Source of the DNA: Bacillota bacterium
Lineage (GTDB): Bacteria; Bacillota_A; Clostridia; Lutisporales; Lutisporaceae
Reading direction: 5' to 3'
Length of the DNA stretch: 25,960 bases
Assembly: GCA_022706865.1 (NCBI GenBank)
Contig: JAKJBT010000012.1
Location: 1 to 25,960, forward strand
The position numbers and the translations under genes were made by a program. Shown one piece after another: positions 24,164 to 25,960 of this stretch. The notes beneath the pieces are model-generated. The model saw only the letters and a program-made list of their open reading frames with translations. It was not told the origin of the DNA and made no database searches. Within the stretch, counting starts at the first letter, position 1, and every line of letters starts with the position of its first letter.

Positions 24164-25135
24164 TTGTTTAATAAAAAATGCAGGCTGATTTTAGTATCTT
24201 TGGCACTTGTATTGCTGACAGTATTTCCGACTGCCTGCAACATGGTCAGAGTAAATCCCGAAGTTGATAATAAGACTGTAGTTGCAAAAGTTTCGGGAAA
24301 AGAGATTTTAAAAGAAGAATTCAATAAAATGTTTAATATATTCAAGACACAGTATGAACAGCAGTTTGGTACGGAAGTATGGGATCAGGAGGTTGAAGGA
24401 AGAAAGTTCGGCGATGTTGCCAGGGAAAAGCTTCTGGACATGCTGATTGATGAAAAACTTCAGATGGCAGAAGCCGCGAAGCTTGGGATTGTCATTACAG
24501 ATGACGAAGTGAACGCAGAAATTGAAAATGCCAGAAAATACTTCGATAATGAAGAAAAGTTCAATGAGTTTCTTAAGGGGCAGGGTGTTGATCTTGAATA
24601 CTTCAAGGAATCGGTAAAAAAGGAGCTTACCATAAATAAACTTGTTGATAAGCTCACTGAGAATATAACAGTTACTGATGAGGAGTCAAAGAATTATTAT
24701 GATACCCATCAGGATGTATTTATGAGCGTCAAGGCAAGCCATATACTGCTGGATACAAAGGAAGAAGCCGAGAAAATGCTTACAAGGGTAAAAGCCGGGG
24801 AGAATTTTGCCGAGCTGGCCAAGCAGTATTCAAAGGATCCCAGTGCAAAGGAAAACAGCGGAGATCTTGACTACTTCAGGCATGGAGATATGGTGGAGCC
24901 TTTTGAGAAAGCGGCTTTTGCACTAAAGCCCGGAGAGATCAGTGAAATCGTTCAGACTGACTTTGGTTTTCACATTATAAAAGTTGAGGACAGTAAGCTG
25001 GACAAATTTGAGGATGTAAAAGAAATGCTTAAAGGGAATCTGCTATATGAGAAGAAAAGCTCGGAATATGAGAAGCTTCTCGAAGAAATGAGAAAGAATG
25101 CAGAGATTGAGAAGTTCACCAAAAATTTAAAATAA
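24164..25135 (+). CDS. prsA: PrsA-type peptidyl-prolyl isomerase lipoprotein
   Basis: Membrane-anchored foldase for exported proteins. The 323-residue protein has a lipoprotein signal (MFNKKCRLIL, hydrophobic core, lipobox PTAC with Cys25), an N-terminal SurA_N-like chaperone region (EEFNKMFNIF, LLDMLIDEKLQMAEAAKLGI), and a parvulin domain at about residues 189-280 (VKASHILLDTKEEAEKML, FAELAKQYSKDPSAKENSGDL, FGFHIIKVED). TTG 24164 is the only sensible start, behind AGGGGAG (24148-24154). The downstream flank has a terminator. From memory, the mfd-prsA-spoVT order is common in clostridia. Confidence 0.93.
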   Translation: MFNKKCRLILVSLALVLLTVFPTACNMVRVNPEVDNKTVVAKVSGKEILKEEFNKMFNIFKTQYEQQFGTEVWDQEVEGRKFGDVAREKLLDMLIDEKLQMAEAAKLGIVITDDEVNAEIENARKYFDNEEKFNEFLKGQGVDLEYFKESVKKELTINKLVDKLTENITVTDEESKNYYDTHQDVFMSVKASHILLDTKEEAEKMLTRVKAGENFAELAKQYSKDPSAKENSGDLDYFRHGDMVEPFEKAAFALKPGEISEIVQTDFGFHIIKVEDSKLDKFEDVKEMLKGNLLYEKKSSEYEKLLEEMRKNAEIEKFTKNLK

Positions 25136-25147
25136 AATATGAAAAAT

Positions 25148-25170
25148 GCGGTCGTGAGACTGCTTTTTTT
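25148..25170 (+). terminator. Terminator of prsA
   Basis: Stem GCGGTC (25148-25153) / GACTGC (25158-25163), one G-T pair, loop GTGA, followed by seven T. Confidence 0.8.
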
Positions 25171-25196
25171 CTTATTATCTATAATTTGCAAAATTG

Positions 25197-25227
25197 TGTA
25201 TAAAAAATTGTTGTTGGTAAAATAATA
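25197..25227 (+). promoter_or_regulatory. Candidate sigma-G promoter of spoVT
   Basis: TGTATA (25197-25202), 18-base spacer, AATAATA (25221-25227), close to the sigma-G pattern TGAATA-N17/18-CATnnTA. B. subtilis spoVT is forespore-expressed under sigma-G, which supports this, but the region is very AT-rich and chance matches are easy. Confidence 0.35.
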
Positions 25228-25270
25228 ACCATTACAAACAATTATGTAAATTCGAAAAGGAGGTTTTAAG

Positions 25271-25828
25271 TTGAAAGCAACCGGAATTGTAAGAAGGATA
25301 GATGACCTTGGAAGAGTTGTAATACCAAAAGAGATAAGGAGAACTTTGCGTATAAGAGAAGGGGACCCTTTGGAGATATTTACAGATAGGGAAGGTGAAG
25401 TAATACTTAAGAAATATTCCCCCATAGGAGAACTCAGTGACTTCGCAAAAGAATATGTAGAGTCTCTTCACAGTTCCATGGAGCATATAACATGCATAGC
25501 CGACAGAGATACCATTATTGCTGTTGCGGGAGCACCAAAGAAAGAATTGCTGGATAAGAGGGTAAGCCCTTCATTGGAAAGAATAATGGAAGACAAGACA
25601 ACAGTTGTTTTAAGCCTGACCGGAGAAAACAAAATGATCAATATATCTGCTGATGAAGAGGGTACACCCAAATATACCGCCGGAGTTGTGGCACCGATCA
25701 TAACCCAGGGTGATTCTATAGGCGCAGTTTTGTTACTTTCTAAAGATCCAAACGTACAGATGGGAGAGCTGGAGGTAAAATTGTCGGAGACGGCAGCCAG
25801 CTTCCTTGGCAAGCAAATGGAGCAATGA
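25271..25828 (+). CDS. spoVT: Stage V sporulation protein T (AbrB-family regulator)
   Basis: Forespore transcription factor of 185 residues. The N-terminal AbrB/MazE swapped-hairpin DNA-binding domain reads MKATGIVRRIDDLGRVVIPKEIRRTL followed by GDPLEIF, and is nearly diagnostic for SpoVT/AbrB. The C-terminal two thirds form a GAF-like sensing domain, which separates SpoVT from the much shorter AbrB. TTG 25271 lies 7 bases after AAGGAGG (25257-25263). A terminator follows, so it is likely monocistronic. Confidence 0.96.
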   Translation: MKATGIVRRIDDLGRVVIPKEIRRTLRIREGDPLEIFTDREGEVILKKYSPIGELSDFAKEYVESLHSSMEHITCIADRDTIIAVAGAPKKELLDKRVSPSLERIMEDKTTVVLSLTGENKMINISADEEGTPKYTAGVVAPIITQGDSIGAVLLLSKDPNVQMGELEVKLSETAASFLGKQMEQ

Positions 25829-25841
25829 TGAAGGTTGAACG

Positions 25842-25873
25842 AAAGTAGTAGTCGGAGAGGCTGCTACTTTTTT
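25842..25873 (+). terminator. Terminator of spoVT
   Basis: Ten-base stem AAAGTAGTAG (25842-25851) / CTGCTACTTT (25861-25870), one G-T pair, 9-base loop, then further T. Confidence 0.85.
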
Positions 25874-25937
25874 GTTCTATAATGCTTGTTTTTTGGCTAT
25901 ATTAGCTATATATATCGTGAAAAAATTTATCATCACA

Positions 25938-25960
25938 AAAGTAGTAGAAGCATCTACTTT
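25938..25960. repeat. Second AAAGTAG hairpin at the window edge
   Basis: AAAGTAG (25938-25944) / CTACTTT (25954-25960) with a 9-base loop. It has nearly the same stem as the spoVT terminator 96 bases upstream. It reaches the end of the window, so any T-run after it cannot be seen. Confidence 0.6.

Noticed and set aside
1..25960. CRISPR array, tRNA/rRNA genes, intact transposon, prophage
   Set aside because: No regularly spaced direct repeats, no cloverleaf or rRNA signatures, and no transposase, integrase or phage structural genes were seen.

Overview
The window looks like a chromosomal segment of a spore-forming, anaerobe-type clostridium. The evidence is two sporulation regulators (spoVG, spoVT), Gram-positive lipoprotein signals, strong AGGAGG-type ribosome binding sites with frequent TTG/GTG starts, a copper-amine-oxidase-like 'stalk' domain protein, and the gene order murC / spoVG / glmU-prs-pth-mfd-prsA-spoVT. 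From memory this order resembles that of cellulolytic clostridia (Acetivibrio/Ruminiclostridium type). The genus assignment is inference.

Layout. Positions 1-4620 hold mixed genes: a short alkyltransferase-like protein with PCHR, an RlmA-type 23S rRNA guanine methyltransferase translationally coupled to a small lipoprotein, a CaCA-family cation antiporter, and a large unrecognised exported protein. Positions 4763-7255 hold a DUF2164 protein, a GNAT acetyltransferase, and a tightly overlapping alkylation-repair operon: adaA (methylphosphotriester sensor/activator), ogt/adaB (O6-methylguanine methyltransferase) and an AlkA-like 3-methyladenine glycosylase. A convergent ClC chloride channel/exchanger with a C-terminal TrkA-C domain follows. 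Divergent from it lies a decayed MFS-type membrane protein with a LuxR-type C-terminal helix-turn-helix. A secreted stalk-domain protein and murC (convergent, sharing a bidirectional terminator) complete the left half.

The right half is core genome. A 490-base divergent regulatory region between murC and spoVG contains a sigma-A promoter for murC, a long inverted repeat, and a full consensus match to a sigma-H promoter for spoVG. After spoVG comes a small Met/Cys/His/Tyr-rich protein of unknown function, then the nadA-nadB-nadC operon for de novo NAD synthesis. Next are glmU (UDP-GlcNAc), prs (PRPP, which is also the co-substrate of NadC), pth (peptidyl-tRNA hydrolase), mfd (transcription-coupled repair), a PrsA-type foldase lipoprotein, and spoVT.

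I saw no tRNA, rRNA, CRISPR array, intact insertion sequence or prophage. I did not find a clear new multi-gene system. The items most worth a second look are the CPMx-repeat protein next to spoVG, the inverted repeat upstream of the sigma-H promoter, the palindrome on the clc promoter, the decayed MFS-LuxR gene, and the large unrecognised exported protein.
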